Positions 32,723-43,400 of a stretch of 64,000 nucleotides of DNA are shown one piece after another. Below the pieces are notes generated by a model, which had not been told where the DNA came from, made no database searches, and saw only the letters and a list, made by a program, of their open reading frames with translations. Numbering within the stretch: position 1 is the stretch's first letter; every line of letters starts with the position of its first letter. The stretch is from Romanomermis culicivorax (lineage: Eukaryota; Nematoda; Enoplea; Mermithida; Mermithidae), in assembly GCA_963922205.1 (NCBI GenBank), contig CAWUHX010000011.1:186001-250000 (forward strand), given 5' to 3'. The translations under genes and the position numbers were made by a program.

Positions 32723-33451
32723 CATAGATACATTTTTTCAGTCTTTTTACGGAAAAATTACTATTTTTCGAACTATTTTATGGACCTTTTTCATGAAAAA
32801 ATCGATTTTTTTCCTTGAGAGACTCCTCCCCCCAAAATTGTGGGAATTACTGATCCCCGGCCCCAAAAAAGTCGTCCAACTTTATAAATTATTTTCTTTG
32901 CCGGCGCGGAGTGCCGGAAAAATTTGAGATTTTGACCATCTAAATTGCACCAAAATGCACCTTTTCATCAATGCCAGCAGTAGAAACGCCCAAAAAAATT
33001 TCCGTTCTTTGCGGAAAATGCCCTAAAATTTTTCGGCACAGCCCAAAAAAAGTCGGCACTGTGCGGAAAAAAACCCTGAGTCAGTCACATTAAACGACAC
33101 AATGGGTCTAGTACCACAGTTGAAAGCATAATAGCGATGGATAAATATTCAAAAGTTTCGAAAATGCCAAGCGTGGGGAGAAAATGGTAGAGATTGATGA
33201 AGAATTTTAATTTTGGGCAAAACATTGACTGTTGACCGGATTGAAAACAATGAGTATGTATTATACTCTCATGACCGGCACACAGCTCCAGAAAATTTTG
33301 AGATTTTGAATTTTTAAGGTTCATTAGAATCAGAGGTACCCAAGTTCAAAAATTAAGGTATGGGTAAAATCGTAAATTTTAAGGTTAGTACTTGAAATAT
33401 GCCATGACCTTTTTTTTTGCTCCCAGCTTTTTTGCAGAGGGGGAGTTGCAG
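32723..33451. other. MITE debris, no gene recognised
   Basis: 32723-32885 is the right half of a CATACATGTAA-family copy. 32895-33075 carries GCCGGCGCGGAGTGCCGG and then GGAAAAATGCCC-like text. 33284-33400 contains CCGGCACACAGCTCC and the left part of a CAGAGGTaCCC MITE. No frame of interest. Confidence 0.45.
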
Positions 33452-33657
33452 CATACCTGTAAGACCTCGGACCAGTTGGGGTGGGGGTTGGAAAAAGTCG
33501 AAATTTTCCCCAAAAAAAGGCCAAAAAACATACACTTTTTGGCAAATTTTTTTAATTTTTTCCCAACTGGGGGGGGGAAATGATTTTGGGTACAAGGTTG
33601 GCCGAGTTGGGGGGGTCCCCCCCCCCCAACCCCCCCCCCCCCCCAATTACAGGTATG
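33452..33657. mobile_element. CATACCTGTAA-family hAT MITE
   Basis: The termini are CATACCTGTAAGACC and CCAATTACAGGTATG. A perfect 8-bp duplication, AGTTGCAG, lies at 33444-33451 and 33658-33665. This is the cleanest copy of the family, 206 bp long. Confidence 0.9.
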
Positions 33658-33849
33658 AGTTGCAGTACTCTAACCACATACAACTTACAAAAGTCACTAA
33701 TCCCCCTAGTTTATGTTTTTTACAGTCAAAAAACATTCACGATTTCAACTCTCTTTTCCAGCTCCCAATCGTGCAACTTCAATGCACTAATTATATGACA
33801 GAATAGTCACACTTCGAAGATTGTCTAGCCAACTGATTCCTGCACATTT

Positions 33850-34075
33850 CAAGAATCAGACACAACATACTTTTGGAAACATTATTTGAACCAGCATCTG
33901 CAGCAGTACGGGTTTATTCCATCCCTGCTAAGGCTTGGAACAGTGCTTCCAATTGAAAGTCCTGATGCTGAATGCGACTTTAGTATTATTAATCCTATTA
34001 CATTATGAACTACGAGTTTGAAACCAAGTACCCTTCCTGATCCATGTCAACAGACCTCACATGTCTTAACTCGTA
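33850..34075 (+). pseudogene. hAT transposase C-terminal remnant
   Basis: A plus-strand frame reads HLQQYGFIPSLLRLGTVLPI followed by ESPDAECDFSIINPI. This matches the hAT dimerisation pattern LxxLxxxxLxxPxSxxxxERxFSxxNxI, with the signature Glu-Arg changed to Glu-Cys. It is too degraded to place in a family and has no visible termini. Confidence 0.55.
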
Positions 34076-34260
34076 GCAGGAAAGTATGCCACAGCTTGGG
34101 TAACCATATGCGCACAGAAGACCCAACGCAGAAGCGGGGAAAAGGAAAGGAGAGCATGAAGAGGAAGAATTTTAAGAACATAATGTTTTTCTTCCCAAGA
34201 GGTGATTGTTTGATAAATCACATATACATAAGTCATTATTTCATCTCCCAATTATATATA

Positions 34261-35385
34261 CAGTCGAACACAGTTAATGAACACTCTGGATATTGAGCAT
34301 TTACGCTTAATAAGCACGCTGTAGCACAGTCCCAACTCAATTCCTATAGTTTCTTATATGTTGATAATATGGTTAATGAGCACACGGTTAACGGATAATG
34401 AACACGCCTGATAGAATCTCTGCATATCTTGATACATGTTAAATTCTACATTTAATGAACACGTGTTGACGGATATTGAACACGCTTTAATCTACGCTTA
34501 GTAAACACGATGTTTACAGATAATATGTACACTTTATCGATTACAGAAACTTCCAGAAACTTCTAGAAACATCTTAATGCAACACAACGTCTTGTCTTGT
34601 CATTTTTCTACCACCCAACACCACTTCAAAAACGCAGCCGATGGATCAAGGTGTTGTCAACTGTTTGAAAGTAAATTACCGCAAACTTATGATTGAAAGC
34701 ATTTTGCGAAAAATCGATGAGGGTGGAGACATTGGGAATTTTAGTTTGTTGGATGCCATAATTTTTATTTCTCGTGCTTGGCAAAATGTTTCCGCTTCTT
34801 TGATATCTGGTTGCTTTTCTAAAGCGGGTTTTCAGTGTGATGCTCAGGAAGAAGCATCAGAATCTGATGTTCTTATTCGAGAAGCATTTGAAAAATTTTC
34901 AAAACATTAGCGTCCCATCACAATACAGAGTTCAGTCTTTCGGAGTTTTTGCACGTCGATGATGATGTTGTTACTTCTGGCGATATGGATGAACAATCAA
35001 TTGTTGATTTAGTGAGAAAACCGGACGAACCAGAAATTGAAACCACTGAAATCGATAGTGACTGTGATGATCAAGGGGCTGTTCAAAAAATACCTTCATT
35101 TGAAGAAGCCAAACGAGCTATATCAGTTGTCAGAAATTTTTTGTTTTCAAAGGAATCCTGTGATGAAATACTTGCCTCTGTAAATTCTATTGATGATTTT
35201 ATGGATACAAGTTATTGCATCGTTGAAACAGTCTAAAATAACGTCATTTTTTAAATGATGATAAGTGATTCATGTTGAAGTAAAATTTATGTTGAATTTG
35301 ACAGAGTTCTGATAATGAACACTTACGGATAGTGAACACTTTTATTTCAGTCCGCTCGGGGTGTTCATTAACCGTGTTCGACTGT
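34261..35385 (+). mobile_element. Tigger/pogo-type element, internally deleted
   Basis: The terminal inverted repeats CAGTCGAACACAGTTAATGA and its complement (TTAACCGTGTTCGACTG) are flanked by TA on both sides (34259-34260 and 35386-35387). The left ~280 bp contains many imperfect copies of TTAATGAACACG in both orientations. The C-terminal end of a transposase follows at 34641-35236. At 1.1 kb it is a deletion derivative. Confidence 0.9.
34641..35236 (+). pseudogene. Tigger/pogo transposase, C-terminal part, frameshifted
   Basis: The first frame (34641-34910) starts MDQGVVNCLKVNYRKLMIES and continues with LDAIIFISRAWQNVSASLISGCFSKAGF. These are the end of the CENP-B/Tigger DDE domain (DQGVI..LK..YR), then the (L/V)DA(L/I)..I..AW..V...TI..CF.KAGF signature. 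The frame stops at 34910 and resumes in another phase at 34949-35236, an acidic tail (DDDVVTSGDMDEQSIVDLV) ending in a helix with SFEEAKRAISVVRNF, the usual terminus of these proteins. The helix-turn-helix DNA-binding domains and the first two catalytic aspartates are deleted. It lies between the terminal repeats of the element at 34261-35385. Confidence 0.85.
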
Positions 35386-35387
35386 AT

Positions 35388-35794
35388 AATGATTTCCTAC
35401 AAGTAGTATATATTAATGTTCTGATATCCTTTCCTAAAAATTGCTATATGGCACAGAAGTTGCATACTTTCCCATTATGATTTGCTCAGTAAATGTATCA
35501 AAAAGAGCAGTGAGTAATTCCTCACAATCACACATTGTGCAATTTTTCTCGAATTACTATAACCTACTGGGGAAAGGATGAGGTCTACCAAAATTTTTTG
35601 CTATAGTGAACTGTTTTTATGGGAGTAGTAAATGAATTTCCAAATCTAAGACGGGGGTAATACCCCGCCATGGGGTGCTCTGGTTAGAATGCATCTTTTT
35701 GATCTTGGACGTCCAAAAATATTTTCCTTGATCAGAACTATGCCCAAAATTTTTTTTGTCAAAATAATCCATTTGAGCAATGATTTTTTTTAAC
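35388..35794. other. No gene recognised; right end of a CAGAGG MITE
   Basis: GGGGTAATACCCCGCCATGGGG TGCTCTG at 35655-35682 is the right end of a CAGAGGTCCCC-family MITE whose left end is lost. The remainder is AT-rich. Confidence 0.45.
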
Positions 35795-36535
35795 GAGGTA
35801 TCTCATCAGATAAAGAATTCCAAACATCAATAATTCTTGAGGAAAATTAATTTTGAAGCATTTTGAGCAACTTTGATTTGTGCAATTTGAACCAGTTAAA
35901 CGCGCGATAATTAAACGGATTCAAAGTAAAACATAAGTACAGCGGAATAAGTTGAAATTAATAGACATAAACATACTTGATGAAGCAATATACTAAATGC
36001 AAGATCGTCAGGGCCAGATTTGTAAACTTTATGTTATAACTTAAATTTTTATAACCAGCAGGTTTCCTGGGAAACCTCCGTTGAATTGTCTCTACAGTTT
36101 TATTATCACCAACCGGACTGGGATTCCAAAATGGTGAACCATATTATTCAAAAATAAGAACACGTCGCATTTAAATGCTCTCGAAACGTTTAAAACCCGT
36201 AAAAAGAAACGTCAAATGTTTAAACATTTAAAATCAGACTACCTTTGTAGATGCCTCTTTTATCACATAATTGCAGTGGAAGTGGAGGACACTTTTCCGT
36301 CGAACATAACACCAAGATGCATTATTTCTAAAATATTAGGAATCGTAAAATCATTTATTTTATAGCATACCGGTTGTTAGCGTACCCAATCTGCAAAACA
36401 GCATTTTTCAAAAGAAATACATATTTTTCGTCTCAATAACTATTTATAAACTTCAAGAAGGTCTGTTTGTTGTTCGGCAGAAGGATGAATTTTACCGCTA
36501 AAGCCATCAAATATATCATGTTTAAAAAATTATGA
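35795..36535 (-). pseudogene. Highly degraded LINE fragment, minus strand
   Basis: The nucleotide sequence is collinear with 21260-22030 of the LINE at 21098-22390 (AATTCCAAACATCAATAATT..., AACGCGCGATAATTAAACGG..., GGATTCCAAAATGGTGAACC..., GCCATCAAATATATCATG), with many substitutions and gaps. No frame longer than a few dozen codons remains. Confidence 0.8.
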
Positions 36536-37110
36536 ACGATGGAGGTACCCCCCAGAAATCGTCGACTATACATATGGCTAGATATTGGGCAACTCCTCAT
36601 GATTTTCCGAGTATGGCTAGCCGTATGGTAGTCGTTGGGACCATCATACTTTTTGTCAGAAAAATACTGAAAAATGTCAATTTTCGAACAAAAAATGGTC
36701 AAAAACGTCAATTTTCTCGTTGCTTCGCATCCCCTCCCCCTTCCCCCCCCCCGTGAACACATGTTCAGTTTCTCAGTTAAAAATTAATATTTTTTGGATC
36801 GCTCCTCGGATTCATTTATTGAAAAATTGATTTTTTTCCTGCAGGGACTTTCCTTAAACTTGGGCGAGTCAGTGACCCACGTCCCCAAAAAAATCGCGTG
36901 ACCCCCCAGAAAAAATCACAATCTTTTAACCAAAAATTGATATTTTTCAATATTTTTTCGACCAGAAGAATGTTGGTTTCTATAACTATAGCTTATTTCA
37001 GCCATATGACTGGCCAATTTTGACGAGGTCACCGCGTGGCTTGCTATGGCCGAATATTTCTTGGTGAATTCTTATGGCACTTCTCCCTCAAGTTATATGT
37101 TATGAACATT
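36536..37110. repeat. Degraded CATACATGTAA-family MITE pieces
   Basis: Two partial copies lie back to back. 36540-36735 carries GGTACCCCCCAGAAATCGTCG, ATGGCTAG and GAAAAATGTCAATTTTCG, and 36800-37090 carries AAAAATTGATATTTTTCAATATTTTTTCGACC and TTCTTATGGCACTTC. The ends are lost. Confidence 0.6.
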
Positions 37111-37483
37111 TTTTCTAGTGACTAGTAAGTTTGGTGATGCCGAAATACCTATCTGACTAGAACTAGTCCCAGTATTTGTGCTTGTCAATGTTTGGTGGAA
37201 CTGTATCCAGTGCAACAGCTTCGAAAGATTGTTCTGTTTGAGGCATTGATAAATCAAATTTGGGGTATAATTGAACTACAGTATCATCATGATGTATTTG
37301 AAGAAGCGAATCAGTCATGCAGAATTCATTTTATTTGAGCATTTATCGTATGTGTTCTTTGAGGTACTAGGAATGTGATTTGGACGGCCTAGTGCCCATA
37401 TCTCAGATTTCTTGCACTGAACATAATTAGCAGTATTCAATTGAATGAAGCCACTATTTCCGTTATTATTTCAGAATAAACAT

Positions 37484-40400
37484 ATGAAATACTTTGCTGA
37501 TAACTCTCACGTAAAATATCCGTGGGACAACGTCGTTCGGGCATTTTGGAAACGATATCCAAACAGTTATAGCGGACATGTTATACACGAAGACACCATT
37601 TTACGACGATTTATCAATGAAGCTGGATTATTATTCACGAAAAAATTTATCGTTAAGACCAATCCATTGCCGAGGTGGGCTCGCCATTTAGGCATAAACA
37701 TTACTCACGCTGGCATTGTCGAAGAAACGATTTTGGATTTAAAGAACAAATTATTAATTTCATACACTCGCAATGTTAATCATTTATCTTTTATGTCGGT
37801 CGAAGAGAAAGTCATATATAAGTGAGTGAAAATCCGGTCTACTGATAGACGATATAAAAATCGTTTCTATAACTTCATTCGTACCTCCTCCCCACTGTTT
37901 TTTTTAGCGCGGCGCTAATAAAACATGGGCCGTGCTAATGAAAAATTTTGGTCATTAGTAGTGCTTCACACTTCGGGTACCCGGGTAGACCCGAGTAAAT
38001 TTTCTGAATGAAACGCGGGTGCTACCTGGGTACCCGGGTCTCGACAAGATATTGTATAAACGGAATATTTGTACACTAGGTATTACTTGTATTTATGTGC
38101 AGTTACAGTGAATGAACGTATTTTCCTTAATTAATTCAGTGCATGTACCTACTTAACGTGTTAACAACGCCGCTTATGGCTCTCAAAAAGTCACTGTAGC
38201 GTATTTTTAGCAACTAAAAATCTATGTGTTTTAACAATGAAGCAGGAAACGGAAATATAAAAGAGTCTTTGAAAAATTATGCCTGTGTCAAATATTGGAC
38301 TCGATGCAGTATAAGAAAACAATAAAAGTTGGAGAGATGCATTATGTATTAGATTGAAGAGGCATCAAAACCGATGTTGATGAACCGGTGTAGAGATGGT
38401 TAAACCCAGACCTAGTGGGATATCTGGCTTCATCAAATAGTTGTGATGCGTGACCAGGTCACCACAATTTGCTTAAAAGTACAAAAAATTTTGAAATACA
38501 TTTTCTCTAAACGAGAAAAAGATTTTTTTTGGAAAAAAATTTTGTTTGAAGAAAATGTGTTATTGGTTTTTCCTAATGTTTGTTTCTTAGCACTTTGCAA
38601 GGGTCATGCCTCAAAATTTATGAGTTTTCTGAAAATTTCCATGGAGTGTGTTCATTCACTGACTTTTTTAATACTTGCATATAGTAATCCGGGTACCCGA
38701 AATACCCGGGTACCCTAAAGACCGGGTACATGGGTCCTAAAATTTTGAAAGTATGAAGCACTAGTCATTAGCGCGGCTAATGACCGAATTTTTATTTCAG
38801 AATTTACAATGCTGAATATACAAGGCCGTTGGAACTTTGTCGTTGATTTCATGTCCCTCACAGAGAAAAATCTCAAAATTTTCCGGCCCTTGGCGCCAGT
38901 CAGTGAGTATAACAGTCATTGTTTTTTATCCGACATGGCCATTAGCATATCTACTTCCACTTACTACTTAACATTCAGCAGTTTCAATCAACTGAATTGT
39001 ACCTCTTTTCCAGAGGTCCCCAAGGTCAGATTTTTCAGGTAGGGGTAAAATTGAAAATTTGCGAGGGTAGTGTAGCTAAATGTCCACTAAAAACGTCATT
39101 TTGTCTCAGAATTAGGCAGCCAGTGATCGATTTTAAGGACTTAAGATAGGGGTAATACCCCCCTCATACCCCTCCCCATGGGGCGCTCTGCTCTTTTCCA
39201 TTAGTTCGAAGAGAACATTTTGCGGATTTCCATCAATCCTTACAATTTTTTCTCTCGTGTCGTTTGAAGCTCCGTTTTTCTCCTCAATGTGATCTTTTAG
39301 GGAATAAAATTTCGAAATAAGGAAAAAGCTTTGGGCATTTTTTTCATAAGAAAATATTTTTTTTCACTTCAAAACCAAAAAAATTCATTTGGGTGAATTT
39401 CAGAAGCTCAGCAGCTCAAAACCTCAAAATTTTCCGCCGATCGTGAAGGTCAAAAAGGAAGGTCAAAACCTCAAAATTTTCCGCCGGTCGAACAGTCATT
39501 GCTTTGTATCAAACGCCGCCGTTAGCATATCTACTTTCACTTACTAATTAACCTTCATCAGTTCCTATCAATTGAATTACTTCATCTCTTTTTTACTAAT
39601 CCAGTCAAGAGTCAATAATTTGCTGATAATTGAGATTTTTCATCACTTCTCAGAATTTTATTCTCTCGCTTCGTTTGAAGTTTTCCAAGGTTTTGAAACG
39701 TGAACCTTCCCAATCTGGGATTGAGAGACGATAAAAACATCAATACAAGACTGCAAATTTAGAGCTTCTATTCAGGAATAATTGTTGGGAACATACATTT
39801 TCCAGCATTTTGCAACACAAAAATCCAAAAATTTTCCCAGTGCTGGGCGCCGGGATAAGAAAGGTATTACGATGCATTAGTTTCATTCCGATTTATTTTC
39901 ATTGTTATGAAGATTCATTTTCCAGCCTTTTAGAATGTAAGGACCTGAAAATTTTCCTGGCGCTAGGCGCTGGAAAATTTTTTTTCTCGGTTACGACCCT
40001 ATGAATATAGGTAGGTACGTTTTAAAGAACGCTGTCAAAATATACGTTTACAATAACACATTTCTCAATAATGCCTAATACAATGACTAATAACTTGATC
40101 ACTATTGTAAAAAGAAATAAGTTACTGTTCACTAATAAAAGTTTTTTGCCCTAATGGAGTCAAACTGCCATTAGTGGCACTGCTAATGGGTGCCCCGCTA
40201 AAAAAACAGTGCTCCTCCCCACCCAGTCACTGATGTTTTTGGATAGAAATGTTGGCACTTTAGCGACTCCTGAATTTTTTCTTTTTTATTGAGTAAAGGC
40301 CAGTTCACACGGCGACATTTTGCGCAACATATACCCGACATACATGTCGCGATGTATACGCGATATGTTAAGTAAAATCGTCAGGTGTGAACGGGCGCGA

Positions 40401-43400
40401 CATAAGCCCGACATATAAGCGACATACACCCGACATATACAGTTTGGTTTTTCACTCAGCCGGCTATTTTAGCCGACATACAGCTCGACATTCGGTACTA
40501 TTTGTGTGCTTGGTGCATGTAATCGTGACAGGCGCAAAAAACTCGTCGTCCAAAAGTAGGAAAAGACCAAAAATCCAAGAATAGCAACAGACTTTCTTTT
40601 CGGCACCGAAAAATAATACTGAGGTGGAAAATGTCACTCTGTATGTCATATCATATGTCGCACGTGGGAAAATCTTAATGTCACGACATTTTTGGAAAAA
40701 GCATACATGTTGCAACATGTATGTGGGGTGAAATGTCGCCGTGTGAACCGGGCTTAAAGTATAAACAATGTGTGGATGTACGCAACCTATGCGAAGTATC
40801 GTATAATGTAAACTCATCTTAATGTAATGCTGACCATTCGCTGACATGTTATTGCACCAGTCAGGATATAAACCTGCCGCAGTGTAAAGAATAACAGTGT
40901 ACTGCGTGCCACGTACTTAAGCCCGTCCATACTTCTGCTCGGCGAGCAAATTTACCCCGAGCATGGTCGGCAAGCATCTCCGAGCACAGCTCCGAGTTGC
41001 TCGCCAAGCATGCTCGGAGTTGTTTCATACTCTGCGAGCAAATTTTTCCCCCGAAATGCATACTTATTTCTTTCTATATATGAACCATAAAATCAGCACT
41101 TTGAATACTTAGTCCTTCCGGAATTTCTTAGGAGGCATGGCGTTTTTTCCTAACGTCCTTGTAATCGGGCGGGGGGGGGGGCTGGTCGAACATTAAACAG
41201 GAATTCTTTTTCACGAACAATTTCAATAAGTTCAAATTTTTCATCATCTGATAATTTTTTTCCGAATAGACATGGCAAAAACTTTACAACAAAAAATTAA
41301 ATCCCACAAATAAATCTAGCCATGAGAGTGTATCGGACTTTTTGAACAGGTATGCTACCCAATCCTTTTCAATATTTTCTGACCCGACCAGAGAGAGGAA
41401 AAAACTCTTGACCTTAACTGTTATCCAGGATGCCTCTGTGCCTTGAAGGTCACGGGTCGAAAAATTCAGTTGATCCTTTTCACTGTTGGAAGAAAAAGCG
41501 GATAAAATTTTACTCTACATGAGATTAATTTAGTCATTATTGCATATATTTCAAAAATAAAATGTTCTCAATAGTTGTCCAATAAAGGTAGGGAATGACC
41601 GATGTTCTGGCATCGGCTGGTAATTGACTTTTTTAAATATCGGCCGATGGTTTTTCGGGCGAGCTATGATCGATAATATCCTGTTTTATATGACAATTTT
41701 TGCATTAATCAGCCCTGTATGTGGTTATTTACTGGGCCAGTGTAAATCTAAGGTCGCTTTGATTATGTGTGATAAGAAAAACGTTGAATGTAATGACAAT
41801 GTGACGTTTCCCTTCGATGCATTATGACACAATGGTTGATGAATAATTTTTTGATGAATAATAACAATACAATACAATAATACTAACTGTGGTCACTATG
41901 AAAAACAAAGTACATGTACAGGCATCGCACCGAAAATTTAACAATAGAGGTGAAAGTAATTCTTCCGGAATATTGTTCCACGAAATCAGCATTCTGAATC
42001 ACATCCACAAAAAAATGTTTCGCACCCAAGGAATTTTGCGTCGCATGCTATAGTGTTATGGGAAAGTACCGTCAGAGCTATTCTTGAAGTGGCTTTCCAC
42101 ACTTCACGATCACCTACATGTAACGGGGGCGTGAATTCGGGGGGTCGGGCGACTTTTTTGGGGCCGGGAGCCACTAATTCCTCAAATTTTAGGGGGAGGG
42201 GTCTCTGAAGGAAAAAAATTGATTTTTTCACCAAGAAAGCTCGAAAAACGATTTTAAAAAAGTAATTTTTGCCAAAACTGTAAAAAAATGTATTCATGCC
42301 ACATGGCGCGGAGTGCCCAGAAAATCGTTTCGACAAAAAGCAGGGGGGCCCTACCATATGGCTAGACACAAGATTGAAAAATCTTGGGAGTTCGCCCAAC
42401 GGCTAGCCATTTGACCAAAGATTTCTGGAAGGGGGTTCCTATTGCACGCCCCCTCCCCCCAATTACATGTAGGCAAGTGATGTGCGCCAGAAAAATTTAA
42501 TATCTGAATATATACGTGTTTTTTGCACCTTCGGGATTCTGGATATATCCGGACATTTTTAATGTTGTTTGCCAGGAGGTAAAAAGAAGTCACACATTAA
42601 GTAAAAATACACTGGGTCAACTTAACTACAATACTAGGTACTGAACCTTTTATTATTTTGTTGTTGAAGTTTTTTGTAATAATATAGGGTCTATTCTCAA
42701 CTGAGCGAACTTTTTTATTTTTTGCTCATGGAACAATACATTACAAGTTGTCATTTTTAATAAGAATTGTCTCCCATGTAATTCTTATACAATTCGACAT
42801 GCTCTATTTCCTATTTAATTTTATCCCTTGTGATTTTTTCTTCGCTCTTAATTACTTTTCTTCTTAGTTTTTTGCTTCTACCTCTTTATCTTTCTCCTTT
42901 TTTGTCCTCCTGTTTTTTCACATTGTTTTTTCTTTCTTCCTTGCTGCTTTCTCTATCTTGCTTCTCCTTTCTTGTCACTTTTTTCATGTTTTTTGTCTTT
43001 TTCTAATTTTTTTATTTCGTTTTTTTCGTTTCCTTTCTCTTGATGTTTTGTTTCTTCAAGCATGCTATTGTTTATATTTTTTAATTTTTACACTTACAAC
43101 GATGAAAGACTCAAGCATGCCGAACTGTACAAGAATTATACGGTAGACCACGGTTATTTAAAATGACAACTTGTAATGTATTGTATCATGAGTAAAAAAA
43201 GAAAAAAATTAGATGACAAGAAGGGAGAAAATAAAGGAAGACACAGACAAAAGATGAAAACGTAAAAACGTACATAAACGAAAACATAAGCAACAGAAAC
43301 CGAAAACGGAAGACAAAGGAAATACATTCAAAGAAAAATATAAGGTATAGAAGAAAAACGTGAAGAATGTTATTAAATTCTCGGTTGCTCGTTTGGAACC

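Larger units (their letters stand above)
37893..40211. mobile_element. hAT element of the CACTGTTTTTTTAGCG family with two nested MITEs
   Basis: The termini are CACTGTTTTTTTTAGCG and CGCTAAAAAAACAGTG. A perfect 8-bp duplication, CTCCTCCC, lies at 37885-37892 and 40212-40219. The nested MITEs are 37959-38763 and 39011-39190. Two copies of a segment beginning CAAAATTTTCC and ending AGTCATTG (about 38870-38925 and 39470-39500) suggest an internal duplication. No transposase frame was found. Confidence 0.9.

Noticed and set aside
37445..37483. An upstream in-frame ATG as the PRELI start
   Set aside because: It lies before a good splice acceptor (TTATTTCAG to 37474). The conserved protein begins at the ATG at 37484.
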